A stretch of 64,000 nt of DNA from Maribellus comscasis (GCF_009762775.1 NZ_CP046401.1:6522001-6586000), one strand, 5' to 3'. Counted from the first letter of the stretch, positions 8,447 to 19,284 are shown. Notes: generated by a model from the letters alone, not told the origin. Numbers and translations are program-made.

Positions 8447-8740
8447 ATGGGAGCAGCAGCCCGATTAACAGATATGCATACTTGCCCGATGGTAAACCCG
8501 GGTGGAGTTCCACATGTGGGTGGCCCGATTATTTCGCCCGGTGTGCCAACTGTGCTTATCGGCGGAATGCCTGCAGCTGTAGTGGGCGACATGGCCATCT
8601 GTACCGGTCCTCCGGACACAATTGTTCAGGGCTCTGCAACGGTTTTAATTGGAGGAAAACCTGCAGCCCGAATGGGAGATTTAACTGGGCATGGAGGTTC
8701 AATAATCGCAGGAGATCCGACAGTACAAATTGGAGGTTAG
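8447..8740 (+). CDS. PAAR-repeat spike tip protein (Pvc10-like)
   Basis: 97 residues built of PAAR repeats (GGMPAAVVGDMAICTGPPD, GGKPAARMGDLTGHGG). These fold into a small cone that sharpens the VgrG spike. Probable zinc ligands are His11, His23, the Cys of AICTGPPD and the His of LTGHGG, judged from family pattern. No extension is fused on either side. It sits between the spike and gp25 genes, so the order is Pvc8-Pvc10-Pvc9, swapped relative to PVC. Spacing is two and three bases to its neighbours. Confidence 0.95.
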   Translation: MGAAARLTDMHTCPMVNPGGVPHVGGPIISPGVPTVLIGGMPAAVVGDMAICTGPPDTIVQGSATVLIGGKPAARMGDLTGHGGSIIAGDPTVQIGG

Positions 8741-8743
8741 TTT

Positions 8744-9154
8744 ATGGAAACAACAAAATCGTTTTTAGGAAGAGGCTGGAGTTTTCCGCCTGAATTTAAC
8801 AGGGGAGCTCAAAGTGTGAAAATGCTGGAAGATGAAGCAGATATAAAAAGCAGTCTTGAAATTTTGCTTTCCACACGGTTGGGAGAACGGGTTATGGTTC
8901 CAAATTATGGATGTAACCTTGATGAACTATTGTTTAAACCGCTCAACCTCACTCTAAAAACCTATGTGACCGATTTAATTAAAACAGCTATTCTTTACCA
9001 TGAACCCCGTATTGATTTGAATAAAGTTGAAATTGACCCGTCGGACGAATTAAACGGTATTTTGCTGATTAAACTTGACTATACCATACGAACCACCAAC
9101 TCGCGAAAAAATATGGTTTACCCATTTTATAAAGAGGAAGGAAACGAACTCTAA
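8744..9154 (+). CDS. Baseplate wedge protein, gpW/gp25 family (Pvc9-like)
   Basis: 136 residues of the gp25 family. These proteins sit in the baseplate wedge next to the sheath initiator and resemble the sheath C-terminal handshake region. Key pattern: AQSVKMLEDEADIKSSLEILLSTRLGERVMVPNYGCNLDELLF, containing the E-x-x-I-x-x-(S/A)-L and (T/P)-x-x-G-E-R-x-M elements typical of the family. It starts three bases after the PAAR stop and is followed by a 13-base gap to the baseplate J gene. Length is normal. Confidence 0.95.
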   Translation: METTKSFLGRGWSFPPEFNRGAQSVKMLEDEADIKSSLEILLSTRLGERVMVPNYGCNLDELLFKPLNLTLKTYVTDLIKTAILYHEPRIDLNKVEIDPSDELNGILLIKLDYTIRTTNSRKNMVYPFYKEEGNEL

Positions 9155-9167
9155 GTAAATCGAAATT

Positions 9168-12100
9168 ATGGCTAAATGCGGCAAAGAAATATTATCAGGA
9201 CGTGAAGGCACAGGACAACTGCAACGTTACATCGAGGCACTGAATCCGGATTCAGTAAAATTAAATGATTTTAGCCTTGAAGAATGGATGCAGTTTGCAT
9301 ATCGTTTTGCTAAACACGTAAACTATTTCAATACAATTAATAACGAGGAACCATCAGCTGACTGGCAGGACTTTTTTATCAAAGATGAAAGCCTTGAAGA
9401 TTTTCAGAAGCTGGTAAATGAAGGCAAAAATGTAACACCTCACCTGGCACTGTTTGTCAGTTTTATCAAGCTGCTGGAGTTTTCTAAAAACCGGTTTAAC
9501 AAATTAACAAAGAGGCACCTCGATTTTTATTACCATCGTATTTTGCAAATTGAAAAACTGCCGGCTACACCTGATAAAGTGCACATCATTTTTGAACTGG
9601 CAAAAAGTGTTGTAGATGAGAAAATTGCACGGAACACAGAACTCGATGGAGGAAAAGACGCAGCCGGAATAAAAAGGATATACAAAACAACTGAAGAACT
9701 GATTGCCAACAAAAGTGTCGTATCAGGTTTGATGAGTATATACAACGACCATTCAAACCATAAATTAAAGGCTGCTTCTGTGGCAAATTCGTACGACGGA
9801 GTTGGCAGCGATTTTCCGGACGACAAAATTAAATGGTGGCCTTTCGGATATTTTGGCGACAACAAATATCCTGAATTGCCTGATGCCAAAATTGGATTTG
9901 CGCTTTCTTCTGAGGTTCTGGAATTACAGGAAGGACAAAGAAATATACTAATAACCGTTGAATTTAAAACCAACATTGAATCAATCACTGCAAGTAATCT
10001 TCGGGAGAATCTTGACGTTTACTGTTCAGGTGAAAAAGAATGGCTTGGCCCTTTTACTGTTCAACCTACTGTATTGGACAGTGAGGGGCAGGTCGTTTTT
10101 ACTTCCGGCTTAAGTGCTTCAAAAAAAGTTTTGAAACTGGCTTTCCAAATTCCAAAAGAAGAGGATTCGGTGGTTGCATATAATTCAGAAAATCTGGGTG
10201 AAAAGTTTGTTTCGCAGTTTCCGGTTTGCCGGGTACTTTTCAAAACAGAAAACACCGATGGATTTGAATTGTACAGAAAGTTGGCTGAAAAAGAAATCAA
10301 TAGTTGTAAAATAAATATCGATGTCCGTGGAGTAAAAAGTCTCGATTTGGAAAGCGATATCGGCACTTTAAATGCCGAAAAACCCTTTTATCCTTTCAGC
10401 ACGCAGCCGGTTAAAAAATCCAGTTTTTATGTAAATTACCCTGAATTGTTTAAAAAAAACTGGACTGACCTTACTTTTGAGATCGAATGGAAAAACACAC
10501 CTGAAAAAACAGGCGACTACGAAGCATTTGTAGATTTGTATTTTGCCTACCGAACAGATTATCTCTATCAGGCAAATACTTCGAAATTTTTTGGAGGGAT
10601 GTTCGACTGGATTGAAGCGGAAGAAATTTGGCAGTTTAATACTACTCCTTCAAATTTAATTGTAGGCAGTGATGAACATTTTAAAGCTGATGTTCAGATT
10701 CTAAATAAGGAAGATTGGGAAACGGTTGAGGAAAATCACATCTTGTTTGACGCAGATGGAGATATCTTCAAAACAAATGTACAGGTAACAAATTCTTCGT
10801 ATGAGGAAGATAAAAACGGACCGGTTCGATTGTCTCTTAACCAGTCTTTTCTGCATGAACTTTTCCCACGAATTTATGCATTGGCGTTTAGCAGCGATGA
10901 CGATGATGTTTTGGTTCCAAATGAGCCTTATACACCAATGGTGGAGACGATAGCTCTGAATTATACCGCAGAAGCAAATATGATTTTGGGTTCCTCCGCT
11001 GAAAATTACAAAAATAATTCGCTCACGCTTTTCCATGAACATCCGTTTGGGCAGTCAGAGGAACATTTGTATTTAAAAAGTCAGTTTGATTTTCTGACCG
11101 GTAACGACAAAAAAGAATACCTGGTTCCAACGTATTGTAAAGGTGGCGAGTTGTATATAGGTTTGGAAAACGTTAAAAATTTGCAACAAGTTTCTTTGCT
11201 GCTGCAGGTTTTGGAAGGAAGTGAAAATCCGCTGGCCGATTCATTTGTCGGAAAGCAAAAAGCGGAATGGTCGATTCTTTGTCAGAATGAATGGAAAAGG
11301 CTCGATTCAAATTATATCATTTCAAATGAAACCGATAACTTTTTGAAATCAGGAATTGTGAAGTTTTCTGTCCCCAGGGAAGTTACGCAGGATAATACAA
11401 AATTACCGTCGGGTTTTGTTTGGGTAAGAATTAAAATTCATAAAAATTACGACGCGGTTTGCAAAGCTATATCCATTCAGGCGCAGGCAGTTTTAGCTGA
11501 ATTTTCAGATAATGGAAACGAGCTTTCCCATTTGAAAAACGGACTGGAAGCTGACACTATTTCAAAGCTCATTCACCGCGTGTCCACGGTAAAGGGAATT
11601 TCACAACCATTTTCCTCGTTTGGTGGAAAGCCGGAAGAGTCGGACAAGAATTACTACCGCCGGGTAAGCGAACGTTTGCGGCACAAAAACCGGGCAATTA
11701 CTTTGTGGGATTATGAACACATTATTTTGCAGGAGTTTCCTGAAATTCATAAAGTGAAATGCCTGAATCATAGTTCAGAAACTTCATTTCTGTCTCCCGG
11801 TGATGTTTTGCTGGCCGTTATCCCGGATATTGTCAATAAAAATGTATTCGATATTTATCAGCCCCGTGTGAGCAAAGCTACATTGAATAAGATCCAAAAT
11901 CATATTAATAAACTGAACTCATTTCATGTAAATGCAGAAGTTATCAATCCGGATTACGAAGAGGTTACCGTTGATTTGAAAGTGAAATTCTATGAGGGCT
12001 ACGATGAAAATTATTACCTGAAAGTTTTGAACAAAGATATTATCCGATTGCTTTCACCCTGGGCATTTGAAGAAACAGCGAGCATTGAGTTTGGTGTAAC

Positions 12101-12317
12101 TTTACATTTGAGTTTGGTGATCAATTACATTGAAAAATTAAAATATGTGGATTACGTTGAGGATGTAAAATTGAAAAAAGGTTCGGAAAACAATCTTACC
12201 AACGTAGCACCGTCGAGCCCAAAAGCCATTCTTGTTTCCGCCAAACAGCACAGTTTAAGCACCGATGTGAAAAGTTGTACCGAAATTACTGAAACGGAAG
12301 AAACATGTCAGACCTAA
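9168..12317 (+). CDS. Baseplate J/gp47-family wedge protein (Pvc11/Afp11)
   Basis: 1049 residues. The C-terminal third carries the baseplate J hallmark: a G-KPEESDKNYYRRVSERLRHKNRAI element near residues 825-850, then WDYEHIILQEFPEIHKVKCL and a late VDLKVKFYEGYD strand region. The N-terminal two thirds are large, mostly beta, with no other domain I can name, as in Pvc11. With Pvc12 it forms the heterodimeric baseplate wedge that triggers sheath contraction. It overlaps the next gene by 13 bases, which supports coupled synthesis of the two wedge partners. Confidence 0.9.
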   Translation: MAKCGKEILSGREGTGQLQRYIEALNPDSVKLNDFSLEEWMQFAYRFAKHVNYFNTINNEEPSADWQDFFIKDESLEDFQKLVNEGKNVTPHLALFVSFIKLLEFSKNRFNKLTKRHLDFYYHRILQIEKLPATPDKVHIIFELAKSVVDEKIARNTELDGGKDAAGIKRIYKTTEELIANKSVVSGLMSIYNDHSNHKLKAASVANSYDGVGSDFPDDKIKWWPFGYFGDNKYPELPDAKIGFALSSEVLELQEGQRNILITVEFKTNIESITASNLRENLDVYCSGEKEWLGPFTVQPTVLDSEGQVVFTSGLSASKKVLKLAFQIPKEEDSVVAYNSENLGEKFVSQFPVCRVLFKTENTDGFELYRKLAEKEINSCKINIDVRGVKSLDLESDIGTLNAEKPFYPFSTQPVKKSSFYVNYPELFKKNWTDLTFEIEWKNTPEKTGDYEAFVDLYFAYRTDYLYQANTSKFFGGMFDWIEAEEIWQFNTTPSNLIVGSDEHFKADVQILNKEDWETVEENHILFDADGDIFKTNVQVTNSSYEEDKNGPVRLSLNQSFLHELFPRIYALAFSSDDDDVLVPNEPYTPMVETIALNYTAEANMILGSSAENYKNNSLTLFHEHPFGQSEEHLYLKSQFDFLTGNDKKEYLVPTYCKGGELYIGLENVKNLQQVSLLLQVLEGSENPLADSFVGKQKAEWSILCQNEWKRLDSNYIISNETDNFLKSGIVKFSVPREVTQDNTKLPSGFVWVRIKIHKNYDAVCKAISIQAQAVLAEFSDNGNELSHLKNGLEADTISKLIHRVSTVKGISQPFSSFGGKPEESDKNYYRRVSERLRHKNRAITLWDYEHIILQEFPEIHKVKCLNHSSETSFLSPGDVLLAVIPDIVNKNVFDIYQPRVSKATLNKIQNHINKLNSFHVNAEVINPDYEEVTVDLKVKFYEGYDENYYLKVLNKDIIRLLSPWAFEETASIEFGVTLHLSLVINYIEKLKYVDYVEDVKLKKGSENNLTNVAPSSPKAILVSAKQHSLSTDVKSCTEITETEETCQT

Positions 12318-15037
12318 ATGAATATACCACGATTCCGAAAAAAGTAGCGACCAACGACGATTTGGACTACGAATTTCTTCGAAAAAAGGGGCAGGAGTAT
12401 ATCGAGCAACTTTCGGGGAATATTTGGACGGATTATAATGAGCATGACCCGGGAATCACAATTCTTGAAATGTTATCGTATGCCATTACCGACCTTGGCT
12501 TGCGGCTTGATATGCCAATTGAAAATATTTTGGCTCCTGAAAATGAGACCGCTCAAAAAATAGGAGAACAATTCTTCCCGGCTTCCGATATTTTGCCAAC
12601 GAAACCTGTAAATGAGCTGGATTACCGAAAACTGTTTATCGATTTGGATGGAGTAAAAAACTGCTGGTTAGAAACCTTTGATAAAACCGTTTATGTAGAT
12701 TGTAAAAACGATAAGCTTTCATATAATTCTGAAGATTTTACCTCCACTCATCCCGACTTTAAAAAAGAATTCAAACTAAAAGGTTTGTATTCAATTGTTG
12801 TGGATTATGCTGAAGAAATAACGACAAAAGTCAAGGAAAAAGAGGTAAATAAACAAATTGAAAAGCTTTATCATGCCAATAGGAATTTGTGTGAAGATTT
12901 GATTGATATTTACAGGGTAGGCGAGCATAAGATTGCCGTTTGTGCGAGTATTGAATTGTTTCCAGAAACGGATGAAGAACTTGTTCATGCTAATGTCTTG
13001 CGGGCGCTTGACCATTATTTTTCACCATCGGTGAAATTTTATTCATTGAAACAGATGATTTCTAAAGGCTATGCAACTGACGAAATTTTTGAAGGCCCGT
13101 TTCTAACCAATGGTTTTATCGATACAAAAGAACTGGAAGCAGCCAGTCTGCGTACCGAAGTTCGCTTGTCTGATATCATTCAATTGATTATGGCGGTTGA
13201 CGGAGTGAAAAACATCAAGGAGATTTCCATAAATAATTGTGCTGATGCAGAAGATGAAACCGATAACTGGCTGATTTGTGTGGAAGAAGGTAAAAAGCCC
13301 GCGTTGTGTTCCGACAGCGCTTTTAGTTATTACAAAGGTGTTCTTCCTGTGAATGTAAATCAAACAAAGGTACAAAGCTATCTTGATGCAATAAAACAGG
13401 CCGAAAAAGACGAACAGGAACTGGCAAAAATTGGTATGGAACCGGAAATTCCGGAAGGTCTTTATCTGAATACAGGTGAAACAACAACAATTCAGAATGA
13501 TTTCCCGGATACATATGGAATTGGCCGCGCAGGATTGCCTCCACATGTTTCAATACAACGAAAATCGCAGGCAAAACAATTAAAAGGCTACCTGTTGTTT
13601 TTTGACCAAATTTTGGCGAGTTATTTTGCTCACCTTGTTAAAATAAAAGACTTACTATCTGTAGATAACCAACTAAAAAAGACCTATTTCACACAGGCTG
13701 TGCAAGATATTAAAGGCTTTGAAGATTTGGTGAAAAATTACCCGGTAAACAGCGATGCAAATTTAACGGACGAATTGTTTGCTGAACTGGATAATCCTGT
13801 TGAACGTAAAAATAAGCTGTTTGACCATTTGATGGCACGTTTTGCCGAAAAATTCAGCGACTTTGCTTTTTTGATGAAACAGATGTACGGAAGTGCCTCC
13901 AGCCAGGTGATTCTGAATTCAAAGGAAAGTTTTCTGAAAGATTATCCGGAAACCAGCAAAGGGAGGGGCAGTGCATTTAACTATTTTCATCAACCTGATG
14001 AACCCGAATCTCCGGAACATCATGAAATTGGTTTGTGGAATACTTCCAACGTTTCCGGAGTGCAAAAACGAGTTGCGCGATTAATCGGAATGAAAGATTT
14101 CTATCGCCGGAATTTGTCAAATACATTTGTTGAAATTTATGATCCGGATGAAGATGATGACAAAAAAGTTTACCGTTGGCGGATTCGCAACAAAAACGGC
14201 GACATCATTTTGTCCGCTACTGAAAATTATGCTTATCCCTCATTGGCGCAAAAGGAATTGTATCTGGCTGTTGTAAGAATTATTGAAACATCACCGGAAG
14301 TGGTTGAAGAAGCATTTCTTTTACCGGTAAATGACGAAGACGAGATTGGAAATTTTGAAATTCAGGTGTCACCAACGGGACAGTATTCTTTTGATGTGAT
14401 CAACCTGGAAGCGCCGGGTTACAGCACCTACCGGATTATTGCACGCCAGTACTCTTATTACGAAAACCAGGAAGAGTTGAAAAATGCTATTTTGGAAATC
14501 ATTGAATTTATGAACAAAGATTTTTCAGAAGAAGGCTTGTTTCTGGTTGAACATATTTTGCTGCGTCCGGATGTTACGAAAAGCAATATTCCGCTTGACA
14601 AATTTATGCCCATCTGTACCAACAACTGCGAAAGCTGCGAACCTGTCGATCCGTATTCTTTCCGTGTAACCGTTGTCCTTCCGGGTTATACCTATCGTTT
14701 TTCAAATCCCGATTTTCGGAAGTTTTTGGAAGATTTAATCCGAAAAGAACTTCCGGCGCATATTTTGGCGCGTGTTTGTTGGGTAGGACACAGAAAAGGG
14801 CAGGTGCCGGATGACGAAAATGATCTGGTTCAGTTTGAGGAAATTTATAAAGACTTCCTGCACTCAAAAACCGATTCAGTGCAGGAACAGGACGAAACAA
14901 AACTGAAAGCATTAAATAAAATATTGAGCGAATTGAACTCTATTTATCCGTCAGGAGAATTAATCGATTGCGATGATGAAGATGAAGAATTGGATGGCAA
15001 AATAATACTTGGCCGCACCAATCTTGGAAACCTTTAA
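12305..15037 (+). CDS. Baseplate wedge protein, Pvc12/Afp12-like
   Basis: 910 residues, soluble. It opens with an acidic helix (DDLDYEFLRKKGQEYIEQLSGNIWTDYNEHDPGITILEML), a pattern seen in Pvc12 and other baseplate proteins, where NEHDPGIT is diagnostic. A long central region includes ERKNKLFDHLMARFAEKFSDFAFLMKQ. The C-terminus contains a LVEHILLRPD element and a Cys cluster (CTNNCESCEPVDPYSF near residues 775-790), which might bind metal. It overlaps the baseplate J gene by 13 bases and is followed after 10 bases by the PKD protein. Confidence 0.85.
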   Translation: MSDLNEYTTIPKKVATNDDLDYEFLRKKGQEYIEQLSGNIWTDYNEHDPGITILEMLSYAITDLGLRLDMPIENILAPENETAQKIGEQFFPASDILPTKPVNELDYRKLFIDLDGVKNCWLETFDKTVYVDCKNDKLSYNSEDFTSTHPDFKKEFKLKGLYSIVVDYAEEITTKVKEKEVNKQIEKLYHANRNLCEDLIDIYRVGEHKIAVCASIELFPETDEELVHANVLRALDHYFSPSVKFYSLKQMISKGYATDEIFEGPFLTNGFIDTKELEAASLRTEVRLSDIIQLIMAVDGVKNIKEISINNCADAEDETDNWLICVEEGKKPALCSDSAFSYYKGVLPVNVNQTKVQSYLDAIKQAEKDEQELAKIGMEPEIPEGLYLNTGETTTIQNDFPDTYGIGRAGLPPHVSIQRKSQAKQLKGYLLFFDQILASYFAHLVKIKDLLSVDNQLKKTYFTQAVQDIKGFEDLVKNYPVNSDANLTDELFAELDNPVERKNKLFDHLMARFAEKFSDFAFLMKQMYGSASSQVILNSKESFLKDYPETSKGRGSAFNYFHQPDEPESPEHHEIGLWNTSNVSGVQKRVARLIGMKDFYRRNLSNTFVEIYDPDEDDDKKVYRWRIRNKNGDIILSATENYAYPSLAQKELYLAVVRIIETSPEVVEEAFLLPVNDEDEIGNFEIQVSPTGQYSFDVINLEAPGYSTYRIIARQYSYYENQEELKNAILEIIEFMNKDFSEEGLFLVEHILLRPDVTKSNIPLDKFMPICTNNCESCEPVDPYSFRVTVVLPGYTYRFSNPDFRKFLEDLIRKELPAHILARVCWVGHRKGQVPDDENDLVQFEEIYKDFLHSKTDSVQEQDETKLKALNKILSELNSIYPSGELIDCDDEDEELDGKIILGRTNLGNL

Positions 15038-15047
15038 TTGAAAAGTT

Positions 15048-18000
15048 ATGGCAACAAAATTAACCGAAATTACCACACAGTATAATACGTTTGTCGATGA
15101 CCAGGTATTAACAAAAGACCAGCTAAACAGCTTTATAAACTATTTTGAAGATCAGGATCGTTTATCGCGGATATTGTTGAGCGGAGTTGGAATCGTTTGT
15201 GGTTTTAACCTGAAATTCAATGCCTCGAAACCTTCCATCACAATAACGCAAGGGGCAGGTGTAACCACCGACGGCGATTTAATTAACCTCCGAAAAAATA
15301 TTCCTGAATCCATATTAAAATCCATCGATTTGGATAAAATGGAATTCTCGTGGGTGAAAAAGTTTGAAGACAGTTTTGCCAATTATCGTTTTTTCAAAAG
15401 GCTGGAAACTGTTGATGGATCTGTCCAGGAAGTGCCCATTGAAATGTGGGAAATTCTGCCTGAGAATATAGAGGGCTCAAACGCGTTAAGCACGGTTGCC
15501 GACCTGCAAAATAAAGTGGTTTTGTTGTATTTGGAATCTTATCCCAAAGAAGGGGATTTGTGTACTGCAATCGACTGCGATAATCAGGGAATTGAACAGG
15601 TTGCAAGGCTCCGCATATTACTGGTTTCCAAAAATGATGCGGATTTTATTTTGAGTCTCGATTCGATTTTTTCAAAACACAATGTTGTAAATACCTATTT
15701 TGATTTACCTGATGTTGCTGTTCGTCGGGTCGTTTTAAATCAGTTAAATACTTCCAATTACAATGAGTTAAAACGGGCTTATCATCTCGCTTTAAATTCC
15801 GATGGTTTAGTGACTGATTTGACCAATGGGATTTCAAAAATTGTAAAGAATTTTGGCGCACTGTTACAGCTTAATATCTCCAACTCAAACCTTTCGCTGT
15901 ATCTCGGAACGTTAAAAGGGATTACCAATTTCAGCGCATACAACGTTCCGTTTAATGTGCAATATCGCTACGATTGTGTGAAAGACGTGGTGGACACGTA
16001 TAATGAAATCAAAGCATTACTCTTGTCCTTAAAAGAAGAATGTTGCCCTGATATAAATGCATTCCCAAAACACTTGATGCTGGGAAGTCTGGATGAGATG
16101 CAGGAGGAAGTACAGAATTACCGCCACAGCTTTTATAAATCGCCAATTTTGAACGGTGAAGAAGACATGATTCAGCAGTGCCGAAGTATGATTTTGCGTT
16201 TGTTTCAACTTGTCCTTCGCTTTCAGACAACAGCTGGTGAGATTAAAGTTACGCCATCAAATAAATTGCCCGATTTAGGTTATCGCGCTATTCCTTTCTA
16301 CTATAATATTCAGAATGAATTTTTAAAACAATGGAATGCAGAAAAAACAAACAAATATAAATCGAATACAAATTTGAGTTATCACACCGGTTTGTTATCC
16401 TCTTCACCACAAATTCAGGAACCATTGGCATTTAATATCGACGGCTTTGATTTTTTTAGGATTGAAGGCCACCAGGGAAAAGACTATAAAGTGGCACTGG
16501 AAGAAATTGAAGAATTAAAAGTAAAATATGGCCTGGCTTTCGATGTAAAAGCACTGTCGGTGAACATAAACACTGAAACACTAAATATTGACGATTACGA
16601 ATGTGAATTTGAAGATTTAAACGTACTGCTTCGTGCGTGGACTGTAGAACAGGATTGTGTTTTAGGGGAAGTTTCTGAATTTTTCTCAGGGTTCAGAACT
16701 GATGAACCCGGAAAAAATATCCGTGAAAATTTGATCGGTGCAAAAAGAGTTTCATCGCTAAACCTGTTGACCGACTCCAACAAAGCCGATGATGATACAT
16801 TTACACTGATAAACAAAAATGTGAATGTAGGCTCTGTTTCTAAAGCTACGTCCGACTTTACTGTTTCATCAACTAAAAGCAGCGAAACTGTATCAGATCA
16901 TTTGATCGTTGATGAGAATGCTCTGGGAAGTGTGATGAAAAAAGCACTGGAAGAAACCAAGGGAGGTTCGGTAAATGACATCATTGCCCGGGCTGACAAT
17001 TTGGTTGCTGAAAAAATAAGCGATGAAGTTTGGGCAGAACAACCTGAACTGAAAGAATTTGTAATCGACAGATCGATCGAACTCATGGCTTATGCACATA
17101 TTGTCGCACAAAAAATGCCTGCTATTTTGACTAATGTAGATGTTGTGAAAGTTGACGAATATAAACTTACTTTAAAAGAATTGTGCTCGCGGGTAGAAAA
17201 AATGAAAGCCCGTTATCAGAATATACAACTCTCATCGGCTTTAAAAGCGTTGATGGGTGTTTTAATCACACAACTCTCTGCAATTTGTTGTTCGGCGAAA
17301 AAACTGGAAGTGTTGCTTGAAGAAATCAACAAACGAAAAGAACAAATTATTGTCCGCCTCAAACTTTCGAAGTTTGTTGAAAAATACCCCGGATTGGAAC
17401 ACAAAGCCGGTGTTGAACCAGGCGGTACTTTCTTTTTAATTTATCTGAATAAAGCGAAGTCCGATACAGGGGAGATTGTATTAAGTAATGTAAGCGCCGT
17501 CCGTAATGTTTCGCTTGTAAACGAGGTTGTGAATGTGAATCCGGTAAACCGGCTTTCATTACTCGGAACAGAAAATGTTAACCCCAAAGAACTGCTGACA
17601 GAAAAAGTACTTTCTGAAAAAGAATTGCTGGCAAATACACGAATTTCGGAAATCCTCAACAGGGCTACAAGAGTAACAAACTTGCCAAATAACACGGTAG
17701 TGGCCGATTTTGCTGTGCCGTATATGTGCTGTTCCGACTGTGCTCCGGTGAATTTTATTGTGGAACGAAAACCGGTTTCACTGCGCCTGGAAAAAGACCA
17801 TTTCTGTTTAGGACAGGACAGCAGTCCCTTATTATTTGATGTTTCTCCCGCTGATGGCATTATTAAAGCCGATCAGGATGTTGAAGGCATGACTATTGAT
17901 GGAATTAAGCTCAGTTTTGATGAAAATACTTTCCCGGATGAAATGATTGGGAATACCATCCATTTTACGGTTAACGACCAGATTACATCATGCGAAATTA

Positions 18001-19283
18001 CAGTTTATCGTGCTGTTCAGTTTGATTTTGAAGTACCTGAATCACCAACCTCTCAAACGGAGATTACTTTCAAACCAACAGGAAATCTGGATGGAGCAAG
18101 CTTCCTCTGGAGTTTTGGTGACGATAATCTCTCAGCTGAACGGAATCCGACACATAAATATACATTGCCGGTAAATGATGAAAATAAAGTTATTGTTTCG
18201 CTTACCGTGACAGCAGAAAACGGAGTTTGTCAGTCAACGGTTGAACATGAAATTGTTTTTGCAGAAGTTGACGTGCAGATAGCTTTGCCGGAAGACTCAT
18301 TCTGCGAAAATGATGAAAAAAATTACCCATTTGAAATCACGCCTGCCGGATCAGAAGCAAAAATTGAGGGACAAGGGGTTACCCAGGTTTCCACAGGTGG
18401 TTTTGTATTTATTCCTGCAAATGCAGAACCGGGAGAAATAGAATTCCTGTTAAACGGAGAACTTTCCGGCTTGAAAGTCACAGTAAATAAAGCTCCGGTA
18501 GCATCGTTTAAACCTGAGCAGGTGGGGAATGAGCTTGTTCTTACCAATAACTCAACCGGGGCTGATTTTTATGTCTGGAATATTAACGGAGAAAAACTGG
18601 AACGTAACGATAATTCACCGGTGACGATTGAGTTGACTCCAAACACGCCAAGTACCTGGCGTTTGGCCCTGGAAGCCATCAGCGAAATTTGCGGGTCGGA
18701 TATGACTGATTTTGTTACTTTCCAAACAGAACTGGTAAATACTTGTGTAGAAGATGCAAAAATAGCAATGCAGAAAGATTTAGAAGTTTTGCAGGCACTA
18801 AATCTTCCGGGCTCCAATTTTGTAGTTCCCATCTGGATGTCAACCAGTAAAATTTATGGTGGGACTGATGAATTTAAAGAAGGTGTATTAAACGATATTG
18901 ATAATTATCTGGCGGGTAACAATAATGAAAAGTTAGGTAGTCAGTTCCTTGAATTGTTGCAGCAAACTGCATCAATGATCATCGAACTTTCCGGTGACAG
19001 AGATGGAAAAGAATTCCAGAATCTGCTCGGGTTGTTTGAATTGCAGTTAAAGTTGTTCTACAATATTTTGGGTTGCCAAAATGCCGATGTTATCGATGCT
19101 TCTGCTGATCAGCTAGCTGAACTGTTCAAATTAGTTTTAACGCTGCTGAGAAATATGAGAGAACGTGAGATTTTCTTTTCCGATGGAATAAAAGAATTTA
19201 TCAAAAGTTGGGGCGAGAAAATTCAGGGGAAAGCAATACTGGAAGAACATTTTAAAATAATTATCGAAGAAAATCTGATTTAG
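15048..19283 (+). CDS. Large PKD-domain protein in the Pvc13/tail-fibre position
   Basis: 1411 residues, no signal peptide or membrane segment. The N-terminus (VDDQVLTKDQLNSFINYFEDQDRLSRILLSGVGIVCG, then ITITQGAGVTTDGDLI) matches a module common in eCIS proteins at this position and resembles phage fibre/baseplate attachment domains. A helical middle part (about 640-800) has Cys and Leu-rich stretches. Then follow beta-sandwich repeats: one clear PKD (SFLWSFGDD... PTHKYTLP, near 1010-1065) and a second PKD-like unit (ASFKPEQVGNELVLTNNSTG..., near 1150-1220). A helical tail ends the protein. Probably a baseplate-attached decoration or receptor-binding structure; position supports this, but no receptor domain is recognised. 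Confidence 0.7.
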   Translation: MATKLTEITTQYNTFVDDQVLTKDQLNSFINYFEDQDRLSRILLSGVGIVCGFNLKFNASKPSITITQGAGVTTDGDLINLRKNIPESILKSIDLDKMEFSWVKKFEDSFANYRFFKRLETVDGSVQEVPIEMWEILPENIEGSNALSTVADLQNKVVLLYLESYPKEGDLCTAIDCDNQGIEQVARLRILLVSKNDADFILSLDSIFSKHNVVNTYFDLPDVAVRRVVLNQLNTSNYNELKRAYHLALNSDGLVTDLTNGISKIVKNFGALLQLNISNSNLSLYLGTLKGITNFSAYNVPFNVQYRYDCVKDVVDTYNEIKALLLSLKEECCPDINAFPKHLMLGSLDEMQEEVQNYRHSFYKSPILNGEEDMIQQCRSMILRLFQLVLRFQTTAGEIKVTPSNKLPDLGYRAIPFYYNIQNEFLKQWNAEKTNKYKSNTNLSYHTGLLSSSPQIQEPLAFNIDGFDFFRIEGHQGKDYKVALEEIEELKVKYGLAFDVKALSVNINTETLNIDDYECEFEDLNVLLRAWTVEQDCVLGEVSEFFSGFRTDEPGKNIRENLIGAKRVSSLNLLTDSNKADDDTFTLINKNVNVGSVSKATSDFTVSSTKSSETVSDHLIVDENALGSVMKKALEETKGGSVNDIIARADNLVAEKISDEVWAEQPELKEFVIDRSIELMAYAHIVAQKMPAILTNVDVVKVDEYKLTLKELCSRVEKMKARYQNIQLSSALKALMGVLITQLSAICCSAKKLEVLLEEINKRKEQIIVRLKLSKFVEKYPGLEHKAGVEPGGTFFLIYLNKAKSDTGEIVLSNVSAVRNVSLVNEVVNVNPVNRLSLLGTENVNPKELLTEKVLSEKELLANTRISEILNRATRVTNLPNNTVVADFAVPYMCCSDCAPVNFIVERKPVSLRLEKDHFCLGQDSSPLLFDVSPADGIIKADQDVEGMTIDGIKLSFDENTFPDEMIGNTIHFTVNDQITSCEITVYRAVQFDFEVPESPTSQTEITFKPTGNLDGASFLWSFGDDNLSAERNPTHKYTLPVNDENKVIVSLTVTAENGVCQSTVEHEIVFAEVDVQIALPEDSFCENDEKNYPFEITPAGSEAKIEGQGVTQVSTGGFVFIPANAEPGEIEFLLNGELSGLKVTVNKAPVASFKPEQVGNELVLTNNSTGADFYVWNINGEKLERNDNSPVTIELTPNTPSTWRLALEAISEICGSDMTDFVTFQTELVNTCVEDAKIAMQKDLEVLQALNLPGSNFVVPIWMSTSKIYGGTDEFKEGVLNDIDNYLAGNNNEKLGSQFLELLQQTASMIIELSGDRDGKEFQNLLGLFELQLKLFYNILGCQNADVIDASADQLAELFKLVLTLLRNMREREIFFSDGIKEFIKSWGEKIQGKAILEEHFKIIIEENLI

Positions 19284-19284
19284 T

